The translations under genes and the position numbers were made by a program. A DNA stretch of 64,000 nt from positions 186,001 to 250,000 of the forward strand of contig NZ_FWXL01000003.1 of NCBI RefSeq assembly GCF_900176395.1. Direction: 5' to 3'. The number at the start of each line of letters is the position of its first letter. The stretch's first letter is position 1. The notes under the pieces are model-generated. The model worked only from the letters and a program-made list of their open reading frames with translations. It did not search any database and was not told the DNA's origin. Positions 50,502-60,361 of the stretch are shown piece by piece. Origin of the DNA: Novosphingobium sp. B1 (GTDB taxonomy: Bacteria > Pseudomonadota > Alphaproteobacteria > Sphingomonadales > Sphingomonadaceae).

Positions 50502-53500
50502 TTGACCACCAAGTATCTCTGCGCGCTCCGTACGGGCGCGACGCCATTGGCGATCGGGTTCGCACTCATCTCCACTGCGGCCTATGCACAGGACGCAACC
50601 ACTACAGCCGCGCCTCAGAGCGTCGATTGCAGCACGCAGCCAGACGATCCGAGCTGCGGCGACACGCAGGCCATCGTCGTCACCGGCTCTATCCTGCGCC
50701 GCACCGACACCGAAACCGTATCGCCTGTCACCACCGTGACCGCGCAGAACCTTGACCAGCGCGGCATTTCGACCGTGCAGGAAGGTCTGCAGTCGCTGGC
50801 GGCCAACAACGGCCCCGCGCTGACCAACTCGTTCTCGGCCAACGGCGCGTTCGCCGCGGGTGCCTCGGCGATCTCGCTGCGCGGTCTTTCGACGAACTCG
50901 ACGCTGGTCCTGTTCGATGGCATGCGCGCTGCCTATTACCCACTGGCAGACGACGGTTCGCGCAACTTCGTCGACCTCAACACCATTCCTGACGACATCG
51001 TCGACCGCGTCGAAGTGCTGCGCGACGGTGCATCGGCATCTTACGGTGCCGACGCAATCGCCGGCGTGGTCAACATCATCACCAAGCGCGAATTCAAGGG
51101 CGTGCGCGCCCGCGGCGAGGCTGGCGTTTCCGAGCGCGGCGATGCTGCCCAGTACCGCCTGTCGCTGACCGCTGGCGTGGGCGACATCGAGGAAAACGGC
51201 TACAACGCCTACGTTTCGGGCTTCTACTACAAGAGCAAGGCGCTGATGAACCGCGACCGCGGTTATCCGTTCAACACGGACGATCTGCGCGGCGTTTGCG
51301 GCCCTGAGGGCGACTGCGGCAGCGATGACCGCGTGAACTCGCCGACGGCGACGAGCTTCACCGGCGCCGGTGGCCCGCTCATGGTCCGCCCCTACGACCC
51401 GACGAACACGACCGCGCTCGGCCGCTTCCAGATGTTGAACAACGTCGGCTGCGACAGCCCCTATAATCTGACCCCGGGCCAGATTGCCGACAACCCTGCG
51501 GCGCCGCTGTCCACCTGCACCATCGACCTGACGCGCAACTATGGCGTGATCCAGCCGGAAATCGAGCGCTACGGCATTTCGGCACGTGTCACAGCCGCCG
51601 TTACCGACAGCATCGAAGCCTATGCAGAGTTCAACTACCTGCAGAGCAAGGTTTCGTATTCCGGTCTGCCAGAAGCGATCTCGCGCAATGCCAACGCCGG
51701 CATCCTGTTCCCGGGCTTCTCGACCTCGAACAATTCGGCCACGCGTGCGGCCGGTTCGTTCGCTCTGACGCTGCCGGTTTACGTCTGCGCCAACGGCGTG
51801 GGTGACGCCAGCGGTCTCAACACGGGCTGCAACGCAACCAACGGCACGCTCAACCCGAACAACCCGTTCGCCAGCCAGGGCCAGCTTGCCCGCATCCAGG
51901 GCCGTCTGTTCGACCAGGCGACCTTCAACGAGACGCGCAACCGTGCCTATCGTGGCGCCGTCGGCATCAAGGGCGACCTGACCGACAGCATCAACTTCGA
52001 CTTCGGTGCGACGGCGATGCATTCGGACCTGCAGCGCACCCAGGAAGGCTATGTCTACATCGCCAACCTGCTGTCGGCGATTGCCAAGGGCACCTACAAC
52101 TTCGCCGATCCGTCGAAGAACACGCAGGCCCAGAACGACTTCATCCGTCCGACGCAGGTTCTCAATGCGACCTCGGATCAGGTGCAGTTCCAGGGTACGC
52201 TCGGCACCAGCCTCATGGAACTGCCCGGCGGTCCGCTGCAGTTGGCAGTTGGCGCAGGCGCACGTTACGAAGCGGTCGATGCGCCTTCCGGCAACCCCGA
52301 CTATTTCGGCCCGACGCAGCGCTACTTCACGCTCAATGCCTTCGGCACCAAGGGCAGCCGCTGGGTCTATTCCGGTTTTGCCGAACTTAATGCGCCGATC
52401 ATCGATCAGGTCGAAGTCAACGTTTCTGGACGGTACGACAAGTATTCGAGCGGACAGAATGCGTTTTCGCCCAAGGCCGGCATCAAGTTCAAGCCGATCG
52501 ACCAGTTGCTGATCCGCGGCACCTACTCGCGCGGGTTCCGCATTCCGTCGTTCGGCGAGGCCAATGCCCTGCCGACGACCGGCTTCGTGACCAACTCGGT
52601 GAGCAATTTCACCGATGCGTTCCTGTCGCAGTATGGTTGCAACACCGGGGCGACCACGGCCGCCAACCCGAACGGCTACAGCACCTGCCCGACCTACATC
52701 CGCTCCGGATCGTATGGGCAGACCACGCTGGCATCGCCGAACCTGCAGCCTGAAAAGTCGCGCAGCTTCACCGCTGGCGTCTTCTTCGAGCCGATTCGCA
52801 ACCTCAGCTTCTCGGTGGACTACTACAACATCAAGAAGACGGGTGTGATCACCACCCCGTCGAACTCGCCTGCTCTGGCAGCGTACTACGGCGGTCAGGC
52901 AATTCCGGATGGTTACACCGTCATCCCCGATGCTGTCAGCCCGGACTTCCCGAACGCGAAGCCGCGCATTGCCTTCATCCAGGCGCAGCAGATCAACGCC
53001 AACACCCAGAAGGTGTCGGGCCTTGATTTCGCGATCGACGGCAAGGTCAATCTGACCGACAACATCCGCTTCACCAGCCATCTCGAGGCCAGCTACATCA
53101 TCAAGCTGGAATCAGACCTGACCAACAGCGGTGGTGGCATCGAGCGCTATGACGGCACGTTGGGCAACTTCAACCTGACCGCCGGTTCGGGCACGCCGAA
53201 GTGGCACGGGTACTGGCTGAACGGCCTGCAGTTCGGCGACGCTCTCGAGGTCAACACCACCGTCAATTACTTCGGTGGCTACAACCTCTCGGCAATGGAC
53301 CAGGGCGACGAATACAAGGACTGCGGCCAGAACCCGGGCTACAGCCCGACCGGATGCGATGTACCGCGCTACATCACGTTCGACCTGCAGACGCGCTTCA
53401 AGGTCAACGACCGCTTCACGCTGTCGCTCACCGCGCTGAACCTGTTCGACAACATGCCGCCGGTCGATGTCGTGACCTATGGTGCACACCTCTACAACCC

Positions 53501-53564
53501 GATCCAAGGCGGTACCGGCATTCTCGGTCGTTACTTCAAGGTTGGTTTCCAGGCCGACTTCTAA
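50502..53564 (+). CDS. TonB-dependent receptor (outer-membrane transporter)
   Basis: An outer-membrane beta-barrel of 1020 residues taking up a substrate with TonB energy. The signal peptide contains TGATPLAIGFALISTAAYAQ. The plug domain starts with the TonB-box-like region AIVVTGSILRR, then LSLRGLSTNSTLVLFDGMRA, NTIPDDIVDRVEVLRDGASA and SYGADAIAGVVNIITKR. The barrel (about 200-1020) has many aromatic-bounded strands and ends in a C-terminal Phe (VGFQADF). The substrate is unknown; oligosaccharide or peptide is common for this sphingomonad group. I preferred TTG 50502 (AGAGG 9 bases upstream) over GTG 50475. A terminator follows at 53586. Confidence 0.93.
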   Translation: MTTKYLCALRTGATPLAIGFALISTAAYAQDATTTAAPQSVDCSTQPDDPSCGDTQAIVVTGSILRRTDTETVSPVTTVTAQNLDQRGISTVQEGLQSLAANNGPALTNSFSANGAFAAGASAISLRGLSTNSTLVLFDGMRAAYYPLADDGSRNFVDLNTIPDDIVDRVEVLRDGASASYGADAIAGVVNIITKREFKGVRARGEAGVSERGDAAQYRLSLTAGVGDIEENGYNAYVSGFYYKSKALMNRDRGYPFNTDDLRGVCGPEGDCGSDDRVNSPTATSFTGAGGPLMVRPYDPTNTTALGRFQMLNNVGCDSPYNLTPGQIADNPAAPLSTCTIDLTRNYGVIQPEIERYGISARVTAAVTDSIEAYAEFNYLQSKVSYSGLPEAISRNANAGILFPGFSTSNNSATRAAGSFALTLPVYVCANGVGDASGLNTGCNATNGTLNPNNPFASQGQLARIQGRLFDQATFNETRNRAYRGAVGIKGDLTDSINFDFGATAMHSDLQRTQEGYVYIANLLSAIAKGTYNFADPSKNTQAQNDFIRPTQVLNATSDQVQFQGTLGTSLMELPGGPLQLAVGAGARYEAVDAPSGNPDYFGPTQRYFTLNAFGTKGSRWVYSGFAELNAPIIDQVEVNVSGRYDKYSSGQNAFSPKAGIKFKPIDQLLIRGTYSRGFRIPSFGEANALPTTGFVTNSVSNFTDAFLSQYGCNTGATTAANPNGYSTCPTYIRSGSYGQTTLASPNLQPEKSRSFTAGVFFEPIRNLSFSVDYYNIKKTGVITTPSNSPALAAYYGGQAIPDGYTVIPDAVSPDFPNAKPRIAFIQAQQINANTQKVSGLDFAIDGKVNLTDNIRFTSHLEASYIIKLESDLTNSGGGIERYDGTLGNFNLTAGSGTPKWHGYWLNGLQFGDALEVNTTVNYFGGYNLSAMDQGDEYKDCGQNPGYSPTGCDVPRYITFDLQTRFKVNDRFTLSLTALNLFDNMPPVDVVTYGAHLYNPIQGGTGILGRYFKVGFQADF

Positions 53565-53585
53565 GGTTTCGATACGTGTCCAACT

Positions 53586-53618
53586 GGGGCGGCATCGCGA
53601 GGTGCCGTCCCATTTTTT
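53586..53618 (+). terminator. Rho-independent terminator after the TonB-dependent receptor
   Basis: GGGCGGCA and TGCCGTCCC pair around a short loop (one bulged base) and are followed by ATTTTTTG. The stem starts 21 bases after the receptor stop codon. Confidence 0.88.
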
Positions 53619-53644
53619 GTGCAACGTGCGCGCGGCGCACAACG

Positions 53645-53671
53645 AAAAACGCCCCCGCTTTCGCAGGGGCG
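53645..53671 (-). terminator. Rho-independent terminator after argC
   Basis: On the minus strand GCGCCCCTGC-GAAA-GCGGGGGCG forms a 9-10 bp stem with a GAAA-type loop followed by TTTTTCGTT. It begins about 25 bases after the argC stop and faces the receptor terminator. Confidence 0.88.
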
Positions 53672-53696
53672 CTTTCGATGTAGCGTTAGAAGCGTT

Positions 53697-54626
53697 CTAG
53701 AGCCGCAGGCCCGCCGTTTCGTCGAGCCCGGACATCAGGTTCAACGATTGCACCGCGGCGCCACTGGCCCCCTTGCCGAGATTGTCGAGCACCGCAACCA
53801 GCCGCGCCTGCTCGCCATCGGCGCTGCCCATGACATGCAGCCGAAGGCCGTCCCATGGTTCCATCGATGCGCGCATCAGCATCTCGCCATCTGCGGGAAG
53901 CTCCTGCGCCACGGTCACCACGGGCGAGCCATCATAGAACTGCGTCAGTGCGGCACGCAGCAGGTCCGCAGGGACGTTGCCGGGCATCACGCCCAGCGGC
54001 AACGGAATCTCCACGACCATGCCGCGATGGGCGTTGACCACGGCAGGGCTGAACAGCGGCGCTATGGCCGTGCCGGTATAGCGCTGCATTTCGGGCACAT
54101 GCTTGTGGCCGAAGGTCAGGCCATAGCCACGCCAGGCAATATCGGTGTCTTCCTCGAAGCGCCCGATCAGCGCCTTGCCGCCGCCTGAATAGCCCGAGAC
54201 CGCGTTGCAGCTATAGGGCCAGGCTGCGGGCAGCAGGCCGTTGTGGACGAGCGGCGCCAGAAGAGCGATGAAGCCGGTGGGATAGCAGCCCGGGTTCGAG
54301 ACGCGCTTGGCCTGCGCGACAGTCTCGCGCCCGACGATCTCGGGAAAGCCATAGGTCCAGCCATCTGCCACACGGTACGCGGTCGATGCGTCGATCACTC
54401 TGGTGCGATCGTTGCGGATCATCGCAACGGCCGCCCGGGCGGCGTCATCAGGCAGGCACAGGATCACGACATCGGCGTCGTTGATGGCCTCTTCACGGGC
54501 GGCATCGTCCTTGCGACGCGCATCGTCGAGCGCGATCAGGGCGAATTCGCTGCGACCGGCCAGCCGTTCGGCGATTTCGAGACCGGTTGTCCCGGCGGCG
54601 CCGTCGATGAATACCGAAGTCGTCAC
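53697..54626 (-). CDS. argC: N-acetyl-gamma-glutamyl-phosphate reductase (type 2 ArgC)
   Basis: ArgC reduces N-acetylglutamyl phosphate in arginine synthesis. The 309-residue protein is the short type-2 form: VFIDGAAGTTGLEIAERL (NADPH loop), ILCLPDDAARAAV, DASTAYRV, YGFPEIVG and the active cysteine in SNPGCYPTGFIALL (Cys114). SGYSGGGKALIGRFEE and FGHKHVPEMQRYTG carry the substrate-binding residues, including the catalytic histidine. The GTG at 54626 overlaps the stop of the SH3 gene. A terminator follows. Confidence 0.95.
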   Translation of the reverse strand: MTTSVFIDGAAGTTGLEIAERLAGRSEFALIALDDARRKDDAAREEAINDADVVILCLPDDAARAAVAMIRNDRTRVIDASTAYRVADGWTYGFPEIVGRETVAQAKRVSNPGCYPTGFIALLAPLVHNGLLPAAWPYSCNAVSGYSGGGKALIGRFEEDTDIAWRGYGLTFGHKHVPEMQRYTGTAIAPLFSPAVVNAHRGMVVEIPLPLGVMPGNVPADLLRAALTQFYDGSPVVTVAQELPADGEMLMRASMEPWDGLRLHVMGSADGEQARLVAVLDNLGKGASGAAVQSLNLMSGLDETAGLRL

Positions 54627-55048
54627 TGTACCGCTTCCAGTTGGCTCATTTCCACATAGCCCACGAGCAGGTCGGACCGGGCCTGCCCCCATGCCCAGCC
54701 ACCGGCGATGTCAAGCACGTCGAATACCTCGCCCTCGGCCAGGCTGCGCAATTCTTGCGCCTCGGGCTTGCCGCCGGCGCGCAGGACGCTGTCCGACTTC
54801 ACGCAGTGCGGCATCGGCACGGCGTAGTGCGGCACGAAGTACTTCCCGGCGAGGCCGATGTGCGCCAGATCGCCACGCACCGGCAGATGCGGCTTGTCCG
54901 AACGGTCGGCCGGACGCGTCAGCACAAGCTGGCCGGTGGGCAGGTCAGTGGGGAGAGGCGTGGCTTCGACAGTCAATTCAGGGTGTCCCCGCAGCAGGAA
55001 AGCCGGGCGATTAGCCGCCCCGGCGCTGTCAGGCAAGCCGTGCCGCAT
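54623..55048 (-). CDS. SH3-domain protein, like the N-terminal half of NlpC/P60 proteins
   Basis: A 141-residue protein whose C-terminal two-thirds is a bacterial SH3-like domain. It reads LPVRGDLAHIGLAGKYFVPH, AVPMPHCVKSDSVLRAGG, then LAEGEVFDVLDIAGGWAWGQ and LLVGYVEMSQLEAV. In other sphingomonads I recall this module as the N-terminal part of a C40 (NlpC/P60) peptidase encoded at the same place after the leucyl aminopeptidase. Here the frame stops straight after the SH3 and argC begins in a GTGA overlap, so the peptidase domain is missing. It starts at the ATG overlapping the aminopeptidase stop (TGATG). The function is presumably ligand binding only. Confidence 0.72.
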   Translation of the reverse strand: MRHGLPDSAGAANRPAFLLRGHPELTVEATPLPTDLPTGQLVLTRPADRSDKPHLPVRGDLAHIGLAGKYFVPHYAVPMPHCVKSDSVLRAGGKPEAQELRSLAEGEVFDVLDIAGGWAWGQARSDLLVGYVEMSQLEAVQ

Positions 55049-56430
55049 CAGCCATACCGCGCCTTGAGCAGCCCCCATGCCGCGCGCAGGCCCAGGGCAT
55101 CGCCACCCTTGGGACGCCCCGGCTTGCCTACGGGGCGCCAGGCGAAAGTATCAAAGTGTGCCCAATCAAGGTCTTCGCCCACGAACCGATCAAGGAACAG
55201 CGCCGCTACGCTTGCACCGGCAAAGCCATTGGCAGGCGAATTCTGCAGGTCCGCCACGTCGGATTTGAGGTATTCGCGATAGCCTTCGTGCAGCGGCAAC
55301 TGCCAGCACGGATCGTCGCGTTCGATCCCGGCAGCGATGAGCCCTTGCCCGGTTTCGCTGCGGCGCGCGAACATGGCGGGAAGATCCGGGCCGAGCGCAA
55401 CGCGGGCCGCGCCGGTGAGTGTCGCAAAGTCGATCACCAGTTCGGGCTTCATCTCGGTTGCGCGGGTCAGCGCATCGCCCAGCACCAGCCGTCCTTCGGC
55501 ATCGGTATTGGTGATCTCGACCGATAGTCCGGCACGCGAGCGCAGGATATCGCCGGGCCGGAACGCGTTGCCGGAGATCGCGTTTTCCACTGCAGGAACA
55601 AGCACGTGCAGTCGGACCTTCAAGCCCATGGCCATGATCAGGCCCGCCAGTGCCAGCGCATGAGCTGCGCCGCCCATGTCCTTCTTCATCAGCGCCATGC
55701 CCGACGAGGGCTTGATGTCGAGTCCGCCCGAATCAAAGCAGACCCCCTTGCCGACGATGGCCACGCGGGGATGCGCGGGATCGCCCCACTCCATCTCGAT
55801 CAGGCGCGGAGCATGGCTGCGTGCGGCCGCACGGCCAACCGCATGGACCATGGGGTAGTCATGCTCCAGCGCATCGCCGGACGAGACATGGACTTCGGCA
55901 TGGTGCTGCTTGGCCAGTGCCCGCGCCTCGGCCTCAAGCTGAAGCGGCCCCATGTCCTCGGCCGGCGTGTTGACGAGGTCGCGCACCATCAGCACTGCGG
56001 TCGCTTCGGCGATGGCGGGTTCGATCAGGGCGACTTCTTTTGTCAGAAGGATGCGCGGTTCGGCGTCCTTGGCATCCTTGCGGTAGCGGTCAAAGCGGTA
56101 TTGCCCGGTTATCCATCCGTGCAGCGCCTTGCCCGCCTCCCCGCCAGCGCGGCGATAGGTTCCGCCCGGGAGCACATCGGCGAGCTTTGCCAGGCACCAC
56201 GAGGAGAGGTTGTCGACATTGGCGACGCCCGCCACCACGAACCAGCCATCCCCGTCGGGAACGATGGCATGCTCATATCCGCCGCCTTCGAATTTCTGCG
56301 CAGCAAGGGAAGCGCGTTGGCCCGCGTTAAGACCCTTGAGAAAGTCCGGCAGCGTCGCCTTGTCGACAAGGTGGATGGCGGTGGCCTGCTGGCCGCGATC
56401 TGGCTGGATCAGTGCGTTTTTGTCGGTCAT
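55048..56430 (-). CDS. Leucyl aminopeptidase family protein (M17)
   Basis: A cytosolic dizinc aminopeptidase of family M17, here 460 residues. Signature motifs are NTPAEDMGPLQLEAEA, VGKGVCFDSGGLDIKPSSGM (metal ligands), MKKDMGGAAHALALAGLIM and the catalytic NTDAEGRLVLGDALTRA. FATLTGAARVALG follows. The lower similarity of its N-terminal domain places it in the PepB/PM17-like branch common in alphaproteobacteria rather than classic PepA. The start is uncertain: ATG 56430 is used; ATGs at 56445 and 56496 are in frame, but the last overlaps the divergent lipoprotein gene. The stop overlaps the next gene by one base. Confidence 0.92.
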   Translation of the reverse strand: MTDKNALIQPDRGQQATAIHLVDKATLPDFLKGLNAGQRASLAAQKFEGGGYEHAIVPDGDGWFVVAGVANVDNLSSWCLAKLADVLPGGTYRRAGGEAGKALHGWITGQYRFDRYRKDAKDAEPRILLTKEVALIEPAIAEATAVLMVRDLVNTPAEDMGPLQLEAEARALAKQHHAEVHVSSGDALEHDYPMVHAVGRAAARSHAPRLIEMEWGDPAHPRVAIVGKGVCFDSGGLDIKPSSGMALMKKDMGGAAHALALAGLIMAMGLKVRLHVLVPAVENAISGNAFRPGDILRSRAGLSVEITNTDAEGRLVLGDALTRATEMKPELVIDFATLTGAARVALGPDLPAMFARRSETGQGLIAAGIERDDPCWQLPLHEGYREYLKSDVADLQNSPANGFAGASVAALFLDRFVGEDLDWAHFDTFAWRPVGKPGRPKGGDALGLRAAWGLLKARYG

Positions 56431-56480
56431 CGTGGATCGAGACATGCCGCAGAGCGCGGCCCGTTGCGAGAGGAATTTGC

Positions 56481-57302
56481 ATGATGCGTACCCCAATGCC
56501 GACCTCGCTAGTGCTCATGCCGCTTGTCATGGTGGCTGCCTGTTCGGGTGAGAGCAACAAGGCCAGCGACCCTGCGCCAAGGTCGAGCGCCGAAGCTTCG
56601 GCCCAGCCGCCCGCCCCGCCGGCACAGACGCCCGTCACCGCACGCGAGGTTCACGAGAAGAACGACCTCTACGAATTCGACTATTCCTATCCCGCAAGCG
56701 CCGGCACCATCCCTGCGTTGAAGGCCCTGCTCGACAAGGACCTCGACAATGCGCAGGGCAAGTTGAAAGCCGAAGCCCTGGAGGGGCAGCAGGCTGCCAA
56801 GGATAACGGCTTTCCCTATCATCCCTACACGCACAGCGTGGAATGGAAGGTCGTCACCGACATCCCGGCCTGGCTCAGCCTCTCCACGCTGATCGGCTAC
56901 TACAGTGGCGGCGCGCATCCCAATTACGGCTACGACACGATCCTGTGGGACCGCATCGCCGGTCAGCGCCGTGCGCCGGTGGACCTGTTCGCGTCAAAAG
57001 CAGCGCTCCGCGGGGCCATCCGCAAGGACTTCTGCCGCGAACTCGATCGCCAGCGCGCGAAAAAGCGCTCTGGCCCGGACATGGGCGACATTCCTGAATT
57101 CAGCCAATGCATCGACCCGACAGAGCAGACTGTCATCCTCGGATCGAGCAACGGAAAGGCCTTCGACCGCATCGGCGTGCTGATCGGCCCTTACGCTGCT
57201 GGCCCCTATGCCGAAGGCTCCTACGAAGTGACGGTGCCAGTGACGCAGCAGGTGCTAGACGTGGTGCGGCCTGAGTTCAAACCATCCTTCGTCGTACGAT
57301 GA
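56481..57302 (+). CDS. RsiV-like lipoprotein (DUF4163/DUF3298)
   Basis: A 273-residue predicted lipoprotein with the lipobox in LMPLVMVAACSGES (Cys about residue 21), then a Ser/Ala/Pro linker (to about 50). The folded domain opens with YEFDYSYPASAGTIPALKAL, the DUF4163-type fold. The second half has YYSGGAHPNYGYDTILWDRI, which matches the DUF3298 signature (GGAHxNxxxxxxxxD), as in the anti-sigma factor RsiV where it binds lysozyme-like proteins. It has no cytoplasmic anti-sigma part, so it is not RsiV itself. The ATG at 56481 has GAGAGG upstream. It is divergent from the aminopeptidase. Confidence 0.82.
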   Translation: MMRTPMPTSLVLMPLVMVAACSGESNKASDPAPRSSAEASAQPPAPPAQTPVTAREVHEKNDLYEFDYSYPASAGTIPALKALLDKDLDNAQGKLKAEALEGQQAAKDNGFPYHPYTHSVEWKVVTDIPAWLSLSTLIGYYSGGAHPNYGYDTILWDRIAGQRRAPVDLFASKAALRGAIRKDFCRELDRQRAKKRSGPDMGDIPEFSQCIDPTEQTVILGSSNGKAFDRIGVLIGPYAAGPYAEGSYEVTVPVTQQVLDVVRPEFKPSFVVR

Positions 57303-57357
57303 AACGTAGGGTTGCGAAAACCTCGCAATTCCCGCGCCGGGTCGCTACATGGTCGGA

Positions 57358-58188
57358 ATGACCGAATACATGACCGTTGAAGACCACGACGTGCAACTGC
57401 GCGATGGCACCATCAAGCTCCATGGCCCTGCGGCGTTCGAAGGCATGCGCAAGGCCGGGCGCCTTGCTGCCGAGATCCTGGACGCGCTGGCGCCGCTAGT
57501 CGTCCCCGGTGCGCGGACCGATGACCTCGATGACGTGGTGCGTCAGATGACGCTCGACGGCGGTGCTGTGCCGGCAACGCTGGGTTATCGCGGCTACACG
57601 CATTCCTGCTGCATCTCGATCAACCACGTGGTGTGTCATGGCATTCCGTCCGAAAAGACGCTCAAGGATGGCGACATCGTCAACATCGACGTGACGCCGC
57701 TGCTTGATGGCTGGCATGGCGATACCAGCCGGATGTATCTGGTCGGCGATGTGCCGTTGAAGGCCAAGCGGCTGGTCGATGTTACCTACGAATGTCTGAT
57801 GATCGGCATCGAGCAGGCAAAGCCCGGCGCGCGCCTCGGTGACATTGGCGCTGCGATCCAGGCCCATGCCGAAAAGCAGCGCTACGGCGTCGTGCGTGAA
57901 TTCTGCGGCCATGGTCTTGGCCGCCTTTTCCACGATGCGCCCGAAGTGGTCCACGCCGCCCGCGCTGGCACCGGACCTGAACTGCGGCCCGGCATGTTCT
58001 TCACTATCGAACCGATGATCAACCTCGGCAAGCCGGGCGTGAAGATCCTTGAGGACGGCTGGACGGCTGTAACGCGCGACCGGTCGCTTTCGGCGCAGTT
58101 CGAACATTCGATCGGTATTACCGAAGACGGCTGCGAAATCTTCACCGCCAGCCCGAAGGGACTGCATAAGCCGCCGTACGCTGCCTAA
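57358..58188 (+). CDS. map: Methionine aminopeptidase, type I
   Basis: Map removes the initiator methionine from nascent proteins using two metal ions. The 276-residue protein has GMRKAGRLAAEILDAL and SINHVVCHGIPSEKTLKDGD. The metal ligands are in VNIDVTPLLDGWHGDTSRMY (two Asp), GHGLGRLFHDAPEV (His), FTIEPMINLG (Glu) and SAQFEHSIGIT (Glu). ATGs at 57349, 57358 and 57370 could each start it; GGA just before 57358 favours that one slightly. It ends in an inverted repeat (GCTGCCT / AGGCAGC, 58181-58203) that lacks a T-run. Confidence 0.95.
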   Translation: MTEYMTVEDHDVQLRDGTIKLHGPAAFEGMRKAGRLAAEILDALAPLVVPGARTDDLDDVVRQMTLDGGAVPATLGYRGYTHSCCISINHVVCHGIPSEKTLKDGDIVNIDVTPLLDGWHGDTSRMYLVGDVPLKAKRLVDVTYECLMIGIEQAKPGARLGDIGAAIQAHAEKQRYGVVREFCGHGLGRLFHDAPEVVHAARAGTGPELRPGMFFTIEPMINLGKPGVKILEDGWTAVTRDRSLSAQFEHSIGITEDGCEIFTASPKGLHKPPYAA

Positions 58189-58203
58189 AAAACAGGCAGC
58201 GCT

Positions 58204-58220
58204 TGCGCAAAATTTGTGCA
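58204..58220 (+). promoter_or_regulatory. Candidate NtrC site upstream of glnB
   Basis: TGCGCAAAATTTGTGCA is an imperfect palindrome matching the NtrC pattern TGCACC-N5-GGTGCA in length and in most half-site bases. It lies about 130 bases upstream of the sigma54-like promoter, a normal enhancer distance. Confidence 0.4.
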
Positions 58221-58346
58221 TGATTTGAACAAGGCCGCGCAATCTTGCGCATGGATCATCTGCGCATTCGATTCAAATCTTGCCGGACCCCCGATTTTCC
58301 CGCTTTCGCGATGCAGCGCGATGGCCTAGGGCTTTGTGACAGCGCG

Positions 58347-58362
58347 TGGCACGATTCTTGTA
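58347..58362 (+). promoter_or_regulatory. Sigma54-like promoter of glnB-glnA
   Basis: TGGCACGATTCTTGTA matches the sigma54 consensus TGGCACG-N4-TTGC(A/T) except that the -12 element reads GT instead of GC. The spacing is correct. Transcription would start near 58373, 73 bases before glnB. Nitrogen control of glnB-glnA by sigma54 and NtrC is usual in proteobacteria. Confidence 0.65.
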
Positions 58363-58391
58363 GGATCGGTAACACGCACGGGAACATTTAA

Positions 58392-58784
<393 letters not shown>

Positions 58785-58928
58785 GCTTCCGAAGCGATTG
58801 ATTTGATGCCGTGCTCTCAGGGGCCGGCAGCTTAGCGGGGGTGGGCCTGTGGACGGGCAAGCCTCCAGACGACCACCCCAGATACCCCCGCACCTCTCCA
58901 CCGGGGGAATGAAGAAGAAGGACCAGCG

Positions 58929-60338
58929 ATGGCAACTGCAAAGGACATCCTCGCCCGCATCAAGGACGAGGAAATCGAATGGGTCGACCTGCGCTTCACT
59001 GACCCGAAGGGCAAGTGGCAGCACCTGACCATGGTCTCGACCGTTCTCGGCGAAGACGAGCTGGAAGACGGCCTGATGTTCGACGGCTCGTCGATCGAAG
59101 GCTGGAAGGCCATCAACGAGTCGGACATGATCCTCAAGCCCGACCTCGACTCGGTCTACATCGATCCGTTCTCGGCCTCGCCGATGCTGATCATCTGCTG
59201 CGACATCGTCGAACCTTCGACCGGCGAACTCTACGCCCGCGACCCGCGTTCGACCGCCAAGCGCGCAGAAGCCTTCGTCAAGTCGGCCGGTTTCGGCGAC
59301 ACGGTCTATGTCGGTCCGGAAGCCGAGTTCTTCCTGTTCGACGACGTCAAGTTCTATGACGGCTACGACGGCAACGGCTTCAAGATCGACGACATCGAGC
59401 TGCCGACCAACTCGGCCAAGGACTACGAAGGCGGCAACCTTGGTCACCGTCCGCGCGCCAAGGGCGGCTACTTCCCGGTCGCTCCGGTCGACAGCTGCGT
59501 CGACATCCGTGGCGAAATGGTCCGCACCATGATCGAGATGGGCCTGCCCTGCGACAAGCACCACCACGAAGTGGCCTCGGCCCAGCACGAGCTCGGCCTG
59601 ACCTTCGGCACCCTGGTGCAGACGGCTGACCGCATGCAGGTCTACAAGTACGTCGTGCAGCAGGTCGCCCAGGCCTATGGCAAGACCGCCACGTTCATGC
59701 CGAAGCCGATCAAGACCGACAACGGTTCGGGCATGCACACCCACATCTCGATCTGGGATGGTGGCAAGCCGCTGTTCGCCGGCAACGGCTATGCTGGCCT
59801 GTCGGAAATGTGCCTGTACTTCATCGGCGGCGTGATCAAGCACGCCAAGGCGCTGAACGCCTTCACCAACCCGACCACCAACAGCTACAAGCGCCTGGTG
59901 CCGGGCTATGAAGCTCCCGTGCTGCTCGCCTACTCGGCCCGCAACCGTTCGGCCTCGTGCCGCATCCCCTATGGCGCTGGCGCCAAGGCGAAGCGCGTCG
60001 AGTTCCGCTTCCCCGACGCGATGGCAAACCCCTACCTGTGCTATGCCGCGCTGCTGATGGCCGGCCTCGACGGGATCAAGAACAAGATCCACCCGGGCGA
60101 AGCCATGGACAAGAACCTGTACGACCTGCCGCCGGCAGAACTCGCCCAGGTTCCGACCGTCTGCGGTTCGCTGCGTGAAGCGCTCGAAAGCCTCGAAGCC
60201 GACTACGACTTCCTGCTCCAGGGTGGTGTGTTCACCAAGGACCAGATCGATGCCTACATCGAACTGAAGTGGCCGGAAGTGATGCGCTGGGAAACCACGC
60301 CGTCGGCTGTCGAATTCGACATGTACTACTCGCTCTGA
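58929..60338 (+). CDS. glnA: Glutamine synthetase, type I
   Basis: GlnA makes glutamine from glutamate and ammonia with ATP. The 469-residue protein has [19 protein letters not shown], the metal site [32 protein letters not shown], and the ATP region [20 protein letters not shown] followed by [12 protein letters not shown]. The adenylylation tyrosine is in [12 protein letters not shown] (near residue 397). The last residues VEFDMYYSL are typical of the adenylylated GSI-beta dodecamer. AGAAGAAGGA precedes the ATG. A strong terminator follows. Confidence 0.98.
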   Translation: MATAKDILARIKDEEIEWVDLRFTDPKGKWQHLTMVSTVLGEDELEDGLMFDGSSIEGWKAINESDMILKPDLDSVYIDPFSASPMLIICCDIVEPSTGELYARDPRSTAKRAEAFVKSAGFGDTVYVGPEAEFFLFDDVKFYDGYDGNGFKIDDIELPTNSAKDYEGGNLGHRPRAKGGYFPVAPVDSCVDIRGEMVRTMIEMGLPCDKHHHEVASAQHELGLTFGTLVQTADRMQVYKYVVQQVAQAYGKTATFMPKPIKTDNGSGMHTHISIWDGGKPLFAGNGYAGLSEMCLYFIGGVIKHAKALNAFTNPTTNSYKRLVPGYEAPVLLAYSARNRSASCRIPYGAGAKAKRVEFRFPDAMANPYLCYAALLMAGLDGIKNKIHPGEAMDKNLYDLPPAELAQVPTVCGSLREALESLEADYDFLLQGGVFTKDQIDAYIELKWPEVMRWETTPSAVEFDMYYSL

Positions 60339-60361
60339 TCCACGCGATCAGCGAGAAGCCC

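Noticed and set aside
50247..53081. A 944-codon open frame on the minus strand opposite the TonB-dependent receptor
   Set aside because: The + strand frame has a signal peptide, plug motifs and a terminal Phe; the opposite frame has Arg/Val/Gly-rich composition with no recognisable domain, typical of antisense frames in high-GC genes.
58181..58203. Inverted repeat GCTGCCT / AGGCAGC at the map stop codon as a terminator
   Set aside because: No T-run follows on either strand; the A6 is in the loop.
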